This document shows, one piece after another, positions 45,478 to 54,164 of a DNA stretch of 64,000 nucleotides (position 1 is the first letter of the stretch; each line of letters opens with the position of its first letter). The stretch comes from Bacteroidota bacterium (GTDB lineage Bacteria > Bacteroidota > Bacteroidia > UKL13-3): positions 145,234-209,233 of the forward strand of contig CANGVA010000002.1 of assembly GCA_947457395.1 (NCBI GenBank), given 5' to 3'. The position numbers were made by a program, and so were the translations under genes. The notes under the pieces are model-generated. The model searched no databases and had not been told where the DNA came from. It saw nothing but the letters and a program-made list of their open reading frames with translations.

Positions 45478-46887
45478 GTGAAAAGATATAATAGTCTTAA
45501 TGAGATAAATGCCGATATGCAGGCAGGCAAGATCACCATGCGTGGTCTTGTTTCGTATTATCTGGATAATATTGAAAAACAAAAAATGCTGAACGCCTTT
45601 TTGGAAGTGTGGGCGGAAGAAGCGTTGCTTGCAGCAGAGCGGGTTGAACAAAAAATAAAAAATGGCACCGCAGGCAAACTTGCCGGAATGGTAATTGGCC
45701 TGAAAGATAATATCTGTTATAAGGGTCATTGTGTTTCTGCCTCATCAAAAATCCTAGATGGTTTTCAGTCTGTTTATTCCGCTACTGTGGTAGAAAAATT
45801 GCTGGCCGAAGACGCCATCATTATTGGTCGTTTAAACTGCGATGAATTTGCTATGGGCGCATCAAATGAAAACTCAGCTTTTGGCAGGGTACTTAATGCA
45901 GCCAACCATGATCATGTTTCCGGAGGCTCTTCCGGAGGGGCTGCAGTTGCTGTTCAGGCTGATTTGTGTTTGGCGGCACTCGGATCTGATACGGGAGGTT
46001 CTGTTAGGCAGCCAGCCGCATTTTGCGGTGTATATGGACTTAAACCAACTTATGGCCGTGTATCGCGTTATGGCCTTATAGCCTATGCTTCATCTTTTGA
46101 TCAGATTGGTCCGCTTACAGCAAGCATATCCGATATGCAGCTTATTATGCAGGTAATAGCAGGCAAGGATTTAAATGATGCCACTACATCTGCACAACCG
46201 GTACCAAACTTTACTACTTGCATGCCCCGGCTTAAAGCAAAAATTGCGGTGATGAAAGAAGGGTTATATCATAATGGGGTAGATGCAGAGGTGAAAAAAG
46301 CGGTAGAAGAAACCATTGAAAAACTAAAGACAAACGGTCACCAGGTAGAGGAAATTAGTTTTCCGCTGCTGGATGTGCTTGTTCCTGTATATTACGTACT
46401 TACTACAGCAGAGGCCTCATCCAACTTGTCTCGTTTCTCCGGATTGATGTATGGCTATAGAAGTCCGCAGGCAAAAGACCTGGAAGATACTTATAAAAAA
46501 TCGCGTAGCGAGGGTTTTGGCCCTGAGGTAAAAAGAAGAATCATGCTAGGTACCTTTGTTTTGTCGGCCGGTTTTTTTGATGCTTATTACAGCAAAGCAC
46601 AGCAAGTGCGCAGGTTGGTTCGTGAAACCACAAACCATATTTTTGAAAAATTTGATTTTATTCTTTTACCCACCACACCAACACCGGCATTTAAAGCAGG
46701 TGAAAAATCAAAAGATCCCATAGCCATGTACCTTGCGGATATTTTTACAGTGCATGCAAATATTGCCGGAAACCCGGCTGTTTCTATTCCTTGTGGCACA
46801 CACAGCAACGGATTACCGATGGGTGTTCAGCTTATGAGTAAAAATTTTACGGAGGCCGAGCTGCTTGCTTTTGCCAATACACTTTAA
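45478..46887 (+). CDS. gatA: Glutamyl-tRNA(Gln) amidotransferase subunit A
   Basis: A 469-residue amidase subunit of GatCAB, which releases ammonia from glutamine to convert Glu-tRNA(Gln). The Ser-Ser-Lys triad is readable: K76 (GLKDNICYKG), S151 (SGGSSGG) and S175 (GSDTGGSVRQPA). The start is GTG 45478, three nt after tatA. The C-terminus overlaps no conserved part of the next gene. gatB and gatC are not in view. Confidence 0.95.
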   Translation: MKRYNSLNEINADMQAGKITMRGLVSYYLDNIEKQKMLNAFLEVWAEEALLAAERVEQKIKNGTAGKLAGMVIGLKDNICYKGHCVSASSKILDGFQSVYSATVVEKLLAEDAIIIGRLNCDEFAMGASNENSAFGRVLNAANHDHVSGGSSGGAAVAVQADLCLAALGSDTGGSVRQPAAFCGVYGLKPTYGRVSRYGLIAYASSFDQIGPLTASISDMQLIMQVIAGKDLNDATTSAQPVPNFTTCMPRLKAKIAVMKEGLYHNGVDAEVKKAVEETIEKLKTNGHQVEEISFPLLDVLVPVYYVLTTAEASSNLSRFSGLMYGYRSPQAKDLEDTYKKSRSEGFGPEVKRRIMLGTFVLSAGFFDAYYSKAQQVRRLVRETTNHIFEKFDFILLPTTPTPAFKAGEKSKDPIAMYLADIFTVHANIAGNPAVSIPCGTHSNGLPMGVQLMSKNFTEAELLAFANTL

Positions 46888-46906
46888 TCCTGTATCAGAA
46901 CTTGTG

Positions 46907-48151
46907 ATGAAAAAATGCTTTTTATTTTTCAGCCTTTTATATCTTTTGTTGCCACTCAGCGGATACTGCCAGATTAAAGCTGGAAGCGAAGAGATTTATC
47001 AGGCAAGGCTTGCTGCACTTAAATCACCCGTTGATTTAAGCTATCACCCCGAAGTAAAAAAGCATATTGATGCGTATTTGGAAAATCCTGAAAAAACAAG
47101 GGAAATTATAGGAATGAGTAAGGTTTATTTTCCAATGATTGAAAAGGCACTCAAACAAAAAAACCTACCAATCGATTTAAAATATCTTGCCGTGTCGCTT
47201 TCAGGGTTGGATCCGCTTACCCAAAATCCTTATGGCGCAACAGGCGTTTGGATGATGATGTACAACGTTTCAAAGATGTATAAGCTAAAGGTAAATTCTT
47301 TTGTTGATGAAAGAAAAGACATCAGAAAGTCAACCGCGACAGCTGTTACGCATTTTAAAGATTTATATAGTATTTACCGGCAATGGCCATTGGTTATTGC
47401 CTCATATGCCTGTTCTCCGGTTATGCTAAATAAATGTATACGCATGGCAGAAAACAGCCTATATTTTTGGGAAATTTATCCTTATATACCAGAGAACACC
47501 CGTGAGGTATATCCGCGTTTTGTGGCAGCAGCATACATCCTTAACTACTACAAAGAACACGGCATTAGGCCCATATACCCCGAACTCTATACAGAAAATG
47601 ATAGTGTTCTTGTAAACAAGTGGCTTTCTTTTCAGCAAATTTCTGCAACCATTGATATTCCGCTGGAGCAGCTAAGAAAGCTTAACCCGGTTTTTAAGAA
47701 AGATATAATTCCTTATAATGTTGATGGATACTGGATATATTTACCAAAAACAAAAGGAAAATTATTTGAGTTGCTTAAAGACTCTGTATACAACCCGTTG
47801 CCAAAACCAACCGAATTTGCACCAACTATTATTCAACAAGCCCCGGCAGATTCTACATCGGTGCAAGATGCAACAACAGCAACCACACAGCCAATAGCAG
47901 AGAAAGAGACGCTTAAGTTTGATAAAAAGAGGGTAAGCTACACGGTAAAAAAAGGAGATATGCTGTCCGATGTTGCCGATTGGTTTGATGTAACCCCAAA
48001 AGAAATAAAATCATGGAACAAGCTTAAGTCAGATAAACTCAAGCGCGGCCAGAAACTAACGATTTGGGTTAAGGCCAGCAAAACCGGATACTACAAGCGG
48101 ATTAATGGCATGAGTGCCACACAAAAAAGAAAGCTGAAAAGAAAAGATTAA
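46907..48151 (+). CDS. LysM protein with degenerate lytic-transglycosylase domain
   Basis: A 414-residue exported protein from ATG 46907 (signal MKKCFLFFSLLYLLLPLSGYCQ). About residues 75-185 follow the SLT/MltD pattern (LPIDLKYLAVSLSGLDPLTQNPYGATGVWMMMYNVSKMYKL ... VDERKDIRKSTATAVTHFKDLY). The catalytic Glu of the V-E-S motif is Leu (L98), and WQ-F-M-P reads WMMMYN, so muramidase activity is unlikely. A weak LysM-like segment (about 240-270) and a clear C-terminal LysM (VSYTVKKGDMLSDVADWFDVTPKEIKSWN) should bind peptidoglycan. Its end overlaps the convergent GtrA gene by 4 nt. Confidence 0.85.
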   Translation: MKKCFLFFSLLYLLLPLSGYCQIKAGSEEIYQARLAALKSPVDLSYHPEVKKHIDAYLENPEKTREIIGMSKVYFPMIEKALKQKNLPIDLKYLAVSLSGLDPLTQNPYGATGVWMMMYNVSKMYKLKVNSFVDERKDIRKSTATAVTHFKDLYSIYRQWPLVIASYACSPVMLNKCIRMAENSLYFWEIYPYIPENTREVYPRFVAAAYILNYYKEHGIRPIYPELYTENDSVLVNKWLSFQQISATIDIPLEQLRKLNPVFKKDIIPYNVDGYWIYLPKTKGKLFELLKDSVYNPLPKPTEFAPTIIQQAPADSTSVQDATTATTQPIAEKETLKFDKKRVSYTVKKGDMLSDVADWFDVTPKEIKSWNKLKSDKLKRGQKLTIWVKASKTGYYKRINGMSATQKRKLKRKD

Positions 48152-48663
48152 TCAAAAAAATCTTCCGGCTTAGGAACTCTGAACACCAAAAAATTGGTTC
48201 CCAAAAAATTTAGAATTGCATTTACAACGATAGATGCTGCATTAGAAACTGTGGTATCATATTTATAAGCCCAGCCAGACAGGTTGCTCATTTGCAAATG
48301 GTCTAACACCCAGTAAACAGGCTGGTGCAGACGCAACAGGTGATCGCACGTATAATTAAAAATAAGATACACCACAAAGGTTGCAGCATAAACAATCACA
48401 TATTTCACTAGGTATTTTTCCCCGTCATCGGTTCGGTCTACGTACGTCCAGAATTTATTAAGGGTAAACCCAACAAAAAATCCTATAACATAGCCAATGG
48501 CTTTGCCCAAAAGATTATACTGCGGAAACTGCATGGAAAAAACCCAGAAAACAAACAAGCTAACCAATGCGCTGGCTGCACCAACAAAACAGAATTTGAT
48601 GAATTTATGAAGAAAGGGATGCTTTCTTACTTGTTTGCGTATGGAATGAAAAACCCCCGACAT
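48148..48663 (-). CDS. GtrA family membrane protein
   Basis: A 171-residue protein with four predicted transmembrane helices and the GtrA signature KFIKFCFVGAASALVSLFVFWV ... IGYVIGFFVGFTLNKFWTYV ... ASIVVNAILNFLGTNFLVF. GtrA proteins are thought to help flip polyprenyl-phosphate-linked sugars across the inner membrane. No glycosyltransferase partner is adjacent. Confidence 0.9.
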   Translation of the reverse strand: MSGVFHSIRKQVRKHPFLHKFIKFCFVGAASALVSLFVFWVFSMQFPQYNLLGKAIGYVIGFFVGFTLNKFWTYVDRTDDGEKYLVKYVIVYAATFVVYLIFNYTCDHLLRLHQPVYWVLDHLQMSNLSGWAYKYDTTVSNAASIVVNAILNFLGTNFLVFRVPKPEDFFD

Positions 48664-48707
48664 GTTGCAGCAAAATTATAATAATGTTGCTCATATCAAA
48701 CCCAAGT

Positions 48708-49406
48708 TTAAAGGCGGCCCTCGTCTGCAAAACTGTAATAGGTTTTTTCTCCTATAATAATATGGTCTATCAAATGAATATCAAGCAAGTTTGCAGCTTG
48801 CTTTATTTTATCCGTTAGCCTCACATCTGCCTCGCTGGGCTTAACCGAGCCGGACGGATGATTGTGGCACAGAATAATACAGGAGGCCAGCTCATCAATG
48901 GCGTAACGCATAATTATTTTCGGATCGGCTACGGTGCCGCTTACTCCGCCTTCGCTAATCCGTTTGGCACCAATAAATTTGTTTGAACGATTGAGCAGCA
49001 TTACCCAAAACTCCTCATTTTTCAGGTCGGCCAGCATGGGCTCAAAGTATTGGTATGCATCTTTGCTTGAGGTAAAGGCATTGCGCTGCAGCGGTTCGGT
49101 TTCTTTTCTTCTTCGGCCAAGCTCCAGCGCAGCTGCAATGGTAATGGCCTTTGCTGTGCCAATGCCCTTCACTTTCTGCAATTCCTTTACACCCAACTTT
49201 CCCAACTCGTTTAGGTTGTTGTTGGCCAGTTTAAGCACTTGCCGCCCTAAATCAAATGCGGTTAACTCACGCGTGCCGGTGGCAATAAGTATGGCCAGCA
49301 GCTCAGCATCGCTTAATGAAGCCTTGCCTTTCATCAATAGTTTTTCACGTGGCCTGTCATCTTCTGCCCACTGCTTAATACCTAACAGTTTCGACTCTTC
49401 ACTCAT
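48708..49406 (-). CDS. radC: RadC family JAB-domain protein
   Basis: A 232-residue protein from ATG 49406 (MSEESKLLGIKQWAEDDRPREKL is the typical RadC start; an in-frame ATG 18 nt upstream is less likely). A UPF0758 helix-hairpin-helix (LGVKELQKVKGIGTAKAITIAAALELGRR) precedes the MPN/JAB domain with H181-x-H183 and D194 (CHNHPSGSVKPSEAD) and E132. The JAMM-type metal site is intact. A DNA-repair role was proposed historically but is not firmly established. Confidence 0.95.
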   Translation of the reverse strand: MSEESKLLGIKQWAEDDRPREKLLMKGKASLSDAELLAILIATGTRELTAFDLGRQVLKLANNNLNELGKLGVKELQKVKGIGTAKAITIAAALELGRRRKETEPLQRNAFTSSKDAYQYFEPMLADLKNEEFWVMLLNRSNKFIGAKRISEGGVSGTVADPKIIMRYAIDELASCIILCHNHPSGSVKPSEADVRLTDKIKQAANLLDIHLIDHIIIGEKTYYSFADEGRL

Positions 49407-49429
49407 CCATAACGAAAGTAGCAACCTGA

Positions 49430-50065
49430 TTAATGAAGAAAAAATAATGCTACAAAAAATAGCAATTGCAACAAATAAAGTATGGGCGCAATTGGGTTTT
49501 TGGTGTGTATATGAAGTTTAAAAAACAAGAAGTTAAATGCAAATGAAAACGCAAACCAGGCGGTATAATTTTGCATGGGAACCACATTGTTTTGCCAGTA
49601 CCAGAAATCAAAAGCAGGAGCCACCTGTTCTATAAAAAAATCTACAACAACCATTAAGCCTGCACCTATGCCGGAGAGCAATACCGGGTTGTTTTGTTGG
49701 CCACCAGCAATTTTGGTAGCAACAACAGAGGAGCAGTAGCTTAACAATAACCAGTTTATGCCGATAATAACGGGTACATCGAGTAACTTTATTCCCAGAT
49801 TGTTTCCATAAAAATAATGGCCAAAAATGCGACCCGTTTCTACCCCTGCCCACTCAATAATAAAGCCGCAAACAAAAACCACCAGTGCATAAACGAGCAA
49901 AGCTCTTTCGTTTATCGGATGAAACGCAAATAAAATGCCTGCGCTAATAAGTAGATTTATGGGTGTTAGGTGCATAACCTGCCATTGGCCTGTAATAGTG
50001 CCAACTGCGCCAACAGCATAAAGTATCAATAAAATTAGAATAGCAGCAGCTTGTCTTTTATTCAT
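49430..50065 (-). CDS. cruF: Carotenoid 1,2-hydratase-like membrane protein (CruF/DUF422)
   Basis: A 211-residue integral membrane protein with about seven hydrophobic helices. FIIEWAGVETGRIFGHYFYG, DVPVIIGINWLLL and MVVVDFFIEQVAPAFDFWYW are the conserved DUF422 blocks. Relatives (CruF, bacterioruberin hydratase) add water across the psi-end double bond of acyclic or monocyclic carotenoids. Its start overlaps the crtD stop by 4 nt, so the two are translationally coupled, and hydration followed by 3,4-desaturation is the expected order. Confidence 0.85.
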   Translation of the reverse strand: MNKRQAAAILILLILYAVGAVGTITGQWQVMHLTPINLLISAGILFAFHPINERALLVYALVVFVCGFIIEWAGVETGRIFGHYFYGNNLGIKLLDVPVIIGINWLLLSYCSSVVATKIAGGQQNNPVLLSGIGAGLMVVVDFFIEQVAPAFDFWYWQNNVVPMQNYTAWFAFSFAFNFLFFKLHIHTKNPIAPILYLLQLLFFVALFFLH

Positions 50066-51537
50066 GCATCATCTTCGTTTATGAGTTGAGCTACAATGCG
50101 TGCGCTGTTTAGGCAAAGCGGTATGCCACCACCCGGGTGCACGCTGCCCCCGCAAAAATACAAACCATTTATTTTGCTGCTAAAATTTTTATGACGCAAG
50201 AATGCAGCAAACATATTATTGCTGGCATTGCCATAAAGTGCTCCTGCAAAACTTCCGGTTTTTTGCTCAATGCTTCGTGGGTCCAGCACAGATTCATATA
50301 CAATCAATGGCTCAATTTCTGTATGCAGCAAGCGAGATAATTTTTTAATAATCTGCTTTTTTGCTTTTTTTATTTCGTCATCCCATTCTTGTCCGCTGTT
50401 GTTTGGCACATTAATCATCACAAACCAGTTTTCGCAACCTGCCGGTGCGTCTGCTTGGTTGTATTTAGAGGTAATGTTTATATAAACCGTTGGGTCATGG
50501 TAAATACTTTTTTTATTAAACAGGCAATCAAACTCTGCTTCATAGTCCGATGAAAAAAACACATTATGCAAATCCAGTTGCGCAAACGTACGGTTAATGC
50601 CCCAGTAAAATATAAGCGCAGAGGAAGATTTTTCCTGCTTCAGAATTTTTTCGGGCGCCTTATGCCCGGGCAATAACCTGCGATAGGTTTGATGAACATC
50701 GGCATTGCTCACCACATAATCGGCCGCTATTTCTTTGACGTTTGCCACAATTCCCGAAGCCCCACTTTTATTAGTAAGTATTTGATGCACGCGCGCATTA
50801 AAATAAAAGGTTACGCCAAGCTCTTTTGCCAGCCTATAAAGGCTTTGTGTAATTTGGTGCATGCCACCAACAGGAAAAAAAGAGCCTATGCCATGCTCCA
50901 GGTGGGGTATCATATTAAGCAGGGCGGGCGCTTTATATGGACTGCTACCATTGTAAGTGGCAAAGCGATTAAAGTATTGCACCAGATAAGGGTTTTTTAG
51001 CGCCTGTTTGTTTTCGTCATTCATACTGCCCCAAAGCCCAATTCGCCATGCGTTTGCAATACCCTTTAGGGTTTGACGGTTGGTGTAGTTGTTTAACCGA
51101 TGCAGGCTGTGCCTTATAAAAATAGGTGCAGTAAGCTCATACCTGAACTTTGCCTTTTTCAGGTAATTAAAAAAAGGTGAAACATCGCTTATGCCCAATG
51201 CCGATTTTAATTCGGCCGCCATTAAATCCTGATCATGGTAGGCTATAAAACGCACACCATCATCAAAAAAATAGCAACATGTTTTTTCGAGTTGTAAGTA
51301 ATTAAAATAATTAACAGGGTTTTTTCCGGCAAGTGTAAACAATTCATCAACCTGGTGGGGCAAAGTAAACAGGGAAGGGCCGGCATCAAAACGAAAACCA
51401 TTGCCGGTTATCTCAGATAATTTTCCTCCCGGATATGCATTGGCTTCATAAACGGAAACACGATAGCCTGCGCATGCCAGCCTAATGGAGGTGGCAATGC
51501 CCGCGATGCCCGAACCGATGATGATGATGTGTTTCAT
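50062..51537 (-). CDS. crtD: Carotenoid 3,4-desaturase (CrtD-like, CrtI family)
   Basis: A 491-residue FAD amine-oxidase-family desaturase. The FAD motif is IIGSGIAGIATSIRLACAGYRVSVYEAN at the N-terminus; the CrtI-type C-terminus is YFCGGSVHPGGGIPLCLNSAR. It is distinct from the second family member downstream (phytoene desaturase). Coupling to cruF supports the 1'-hydroxycarotenoid 3,4-desaturase role; a plain CrtI/CrtN activity is the alternative. The 139-nt upstream region is shared divergently with the TonB-dependent receptor gene. Confidence 0.85.
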   Translation of the reverse strand: MKHIIIIGSGIAGIATSIRLACAGYRVSVYEANAYPGGKLSEITGNGFRFDAGPSLFTLPHQVDELFTLAGKNPVNYFNYLQLEKTCCYFFDDGVRFIAYHDQDLMAAELKSALGISDVSPFFNYLKKAKFRYELTAPIFIRHSLHRLNNYTNRQTLKGIANAWRIGLWGSMNDENKQALKNPYLVQYFNRFATYNGSSPYKAPALLNMIPHLEHGIGSFFPVGGMHQITQSLYRLAKELGVTFYFNARVHQILTNKSGASGIVANVKEIAADYVVSNADVHQTYRRLLPGHKAPEKILKQEKSSSALIFYWGINRTFAQLDLHNVFFSSDYEAEFDCLFNKKSIYHDPTVYINITSKYNQADAPAGCENWFVMINVPNNSGQEWDDEIKKAKKQIIKKLSRLLHTEIEPLIVYESVLDPRSIEQKTGSFAGALYGNASNNMFAAFLRHKNFSSKINGLYFCGGSVHPGGGIPLCLNSARIVAQLINEDDA

Positions 51538-51676
51538 GTAATGATTAAACCCTGTTAATAGGTTTATTTATTTGATTTAGCTCGTTTTTAAAGTCAACAA
51601 ATTTCAACTAAACATTTTTTATTAAACAATTTTGTAATAAAATCTTTTAATATGATATACCCATCATCACTATTCA

Positions 51677-54106
51677 ATGAAAAAGCTTACACTACTTTTC
51701 TTCATAACCTTGTTACAAGCAAAAGTGTTTGCTCAAAAAAGCGGTATCATTACCGGCCAGGTTAAAGACCGCAACACGCAGGAGCTGCTTATTGGGGCAA
51801 CGGTGCTGCTTGAGGGCACAGGTCTTGGTGCACAAACAGATGCCGATGGGCGATTTAAGATAAGTGGCATACCTCCAAAATCATACAACGTGCTGGTTCA
51901 GTACGTGGGGTATAAGCCAAAAACCATTTTTAATGCCGTGGTTACCACGGGCAATATTCTTAATTTTAATATAGAGTTGGATCCTGAATCTAAAAATTTG
52001 AATGAAGTGGTGGTGCGGGGGCGCACCTTTGGCAAAAAAACTGAAACACCCCTGTCGGTTCAGAGCCTTACTGCCGAAGAAATTAGAAGCAACCCCGGTG
52101 GTAATTTTGATATATCGCGCGTTATTCAAGCTTTGCCAGGTGTGGGGGGCAGCACAGGTGGTGCCGCGTTCAGAAACGATATTATTATACGCGGTGGCGG
52201 ACCCAATGAGAACGTCTTTTACATTGATGGGATAGAAATACCTGTTATTAACCACTTTACTACACAAGGCAGCACTGGCGGGCCACAGGGCATCTTAAAT
52301 GTTAGTTTTATAGAAGATGTAACACTAAGTTCAAGCAGTTTTGGTGCCCGGTATGATAACGCACTTTCTTCGGTAATTGCATTTAAACAAAAGGAAGGAA
52401 ACAGGGAGCGGTTACAGGGCAATGCCAGGTTAAGTGCATCTGAGTTTGGCCTAACACTTGACGGGCCGCTTACTAAAAACACCACCTTTCTTGCATCGGC
52501 CCGCAGAAGTTATTTGCAATTTTTATTTCAGGCAATTGATTTGCCCATCAGGCCCAACTACTGGGATTTTCAATACAAAACAACCACACGCATTAATGAC
52601 AAAACAACACTTACCACCTTGGGTGTAGGCGCCATAGATGAGTTTAGTTTTGCTGTACCTAAAGAGTCAACACCTGAAAAGGAATATGCCATTCGTTCAA
52701 ACCCTATTATAAACCAGTGGAACTATACGGTTGGCGCATTGGTAAAAAGGCGTATGAATAATGGCGTGCTCAATATATCGGCCAGCAGAAACATGTTCGA
52801 AAACAGGCTTGACAGGTTTGAAGATGGCAGGCATAATGAAGAGGCTTTTCGTGTATTGAAAATCAGGTCACGCGAAATTGAAAACAAATTCAGGCTGGAT
52901 ATAAACAAGTATTTGGGCAAATGGAAATATAGTTATGGTGGGGCCTTTCAATATGTTAAGTTTAGTAACGAAGGGTTTACGCGTATTAGAAACGCTGTTA
53001 AAGGCGCAAGCGGTGTAGATAGCATACCGGCTGTAAGTGTTGGACTTAACTCGGACATTGAGTTTTTTAGATACGGTTTTTTTGGCGAAGCAAACCGCAA
53101 GATAATGGACAACAGGCTTTCCCTAACTATAGGTTTACGTGCAGATGGAAACACCTTTACGCAAACCGGTAACGAGTTTTGGCGCACCTTTTCTCCCCGC
53201 TTTTCTGCAAGTTATGCCCTAACAGAGCAATGGAATATTAATGCAACCGTTGGGCGCTATTACAAGTTGCCAATATATACCGTATTGGGGTTTAGAGATG
53301 CCACGGGCAATCTGGTAAATAAAGACAATGATTACCTGGCAGTAAACCATTATGTGGCTGGCATAGAATTTTTGCCAACAAACGCCACACGCATAACGGT
53401 AGAAGGTTTTTATAAGCAGTATAGCCAATATGCAGTGTCGGCCGCTACCGGTATATCCCTAGCAAACCAAGGCACAGAGTTTGGCGCTATTGGCAATGAA
53501 AAAACAATTAGTTCCGGAAAGGGCCGCGCTTATGGTGCCGAGGTTTTTTTTCAGCAAAAGCTCACCAAAAATTTTTATACCACTGTTTCTTATACCTTAT
53601 TTGTGAGCAGCTTTAGTGGAGCAGATGGCCGTTTTGTTGCATCAGCCTGGGATAACAGGCACCTGCTTTCTGCCATTGCCGGCTATAAACTGCCGCGTGG
53701 CTGGGAAATAGGCGTTAAGCATCGGTTTGCGGGTGGATCGCCCTATACACCGTTTGATATGGCTGCCTCACAACAAAACTATTTGCTAACAGGAACAGGG
53801 TCTTTTACTTATGGCGATTTAAATACATTGAGGCTTGGTGGTTTTAACCAAACCGATATCCGGGTTGATAAGAAGTTTAATTTTAAACGCATTACGCTGG
53901 ATATATTCCTTGATATTCAAAATGTAACCCGTAACTCAAACCCGGCAACGCCCCAATACACATTTCAGCGCACGGCAGATAATAGTGGTTGGGCCACGAC
54001 CGATGGAAAACCAGTGCAGCAAAATGGTAGCAATGCCATTCCGCTTGTGCTAAATAATGTGAACGATACTTTTCTGCCCACCTTTGGCTTCATTGTGGAG
54101 TTTTAG
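51677..54106 (+). CDS. TonB-dependent receptor with CarboxypepD-regulatory-like domain
   Basis: An 809-residue outer-membrane transporter. A signal peptide (to VFAQ) is followed by a CarboxypepD_reg-like domain (GIITGQVKDRNTQELLIGATVLLEGTGLGAQTDADGRFKISGIP), a plug (SLTAEEIRSNPGGNFDISRVIQALPGV ... RNDIIIRGGGPNENVFYIDGIEIP) and a 22-strand-type barrel ending in LPTFGFIVEF, a typical C-terminal beta-signal. The substrate is unknown; there is no adjacent SusD. It sits between the two halves of the carotenoid cluster. Confidence 0.94.
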   Translation: MKKLTLLFFITLLQAKVFAQKSGIITGQVKDRNTQELLIGATVLLEGTGLGAQTDADGRFKISGIPPKSYNVLVQYVGYKPKTIFNAVVTTGNILNFNIELDPESKNLNEVVVRGRTFGKKTETPLSVQSLTAEEIRSNPGGNFDISRVIQALPGVGGSTGGAAFRNDIIIRGGGPNENVFYIDGIEIPVINHFTTQGSTGGPQGILNVSFIEDVTLSSSSFGARYDNALSSVIAFKQKEGNRERLQGNARLSASEFGLTLDGPLTKNTTFLASARRSYLQFLFQAIDLPIRPNYWDFQYKTTTRINDKTTLTTLGVGAIDEFSFAVPKESTPEKEYAIRSNPIINQWNYTVGALVKRRMNNGVLNISASRNMFENRLDRFEDGRHNEEAFRVLKIRSREIENKFRLDINKYLGKWKYSYGGAFQYVKFSNEGFTRIRNAVKGASGVDSIPAVSVGLNSDIEFFRYGFFGEANRKIMDNRLSLTIGLRADGNTFTQTGNEFWRTFSPRFSASYALTEQWNINATVGRYYKLPIYTVLGFRDATGNLVNKDNDYLAVNHYVAGIEFLPTNATRITVEGFYKQYSQYAVSAATGISLANQGTEFGAIGNEKTISSGKGRAYGAEVFFQQKLTKNFYTTVSYTLFVSSFSGADGRFVASAWDNRHLLSAIAGYKLPRGWEIGVKHRFAGGSPYTPFDMAASQQNYLLTGTGSFTYGDLNTLRLGGFNQTDIRVDKKFNFKRITLDIFLDIQNVTRNSNPATPQYTFQRTADNSGWATTDGKPVQQNGSNAIPLVLNNVNDTFLPTFGFIVEF

Positions 54107-54164
54107 CAAATAGCCAAACTTTTGTCTAACTTGTATGTTCTAAAAATTAAACAAACCACCGTTT

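Noticed and set aside
49346..49361. TTTTTCACGTGGCCTG as a fourth parS site in radC
   Set aside because: Only one half matches TGTTNCACGTGAAACA; the right half diverges.
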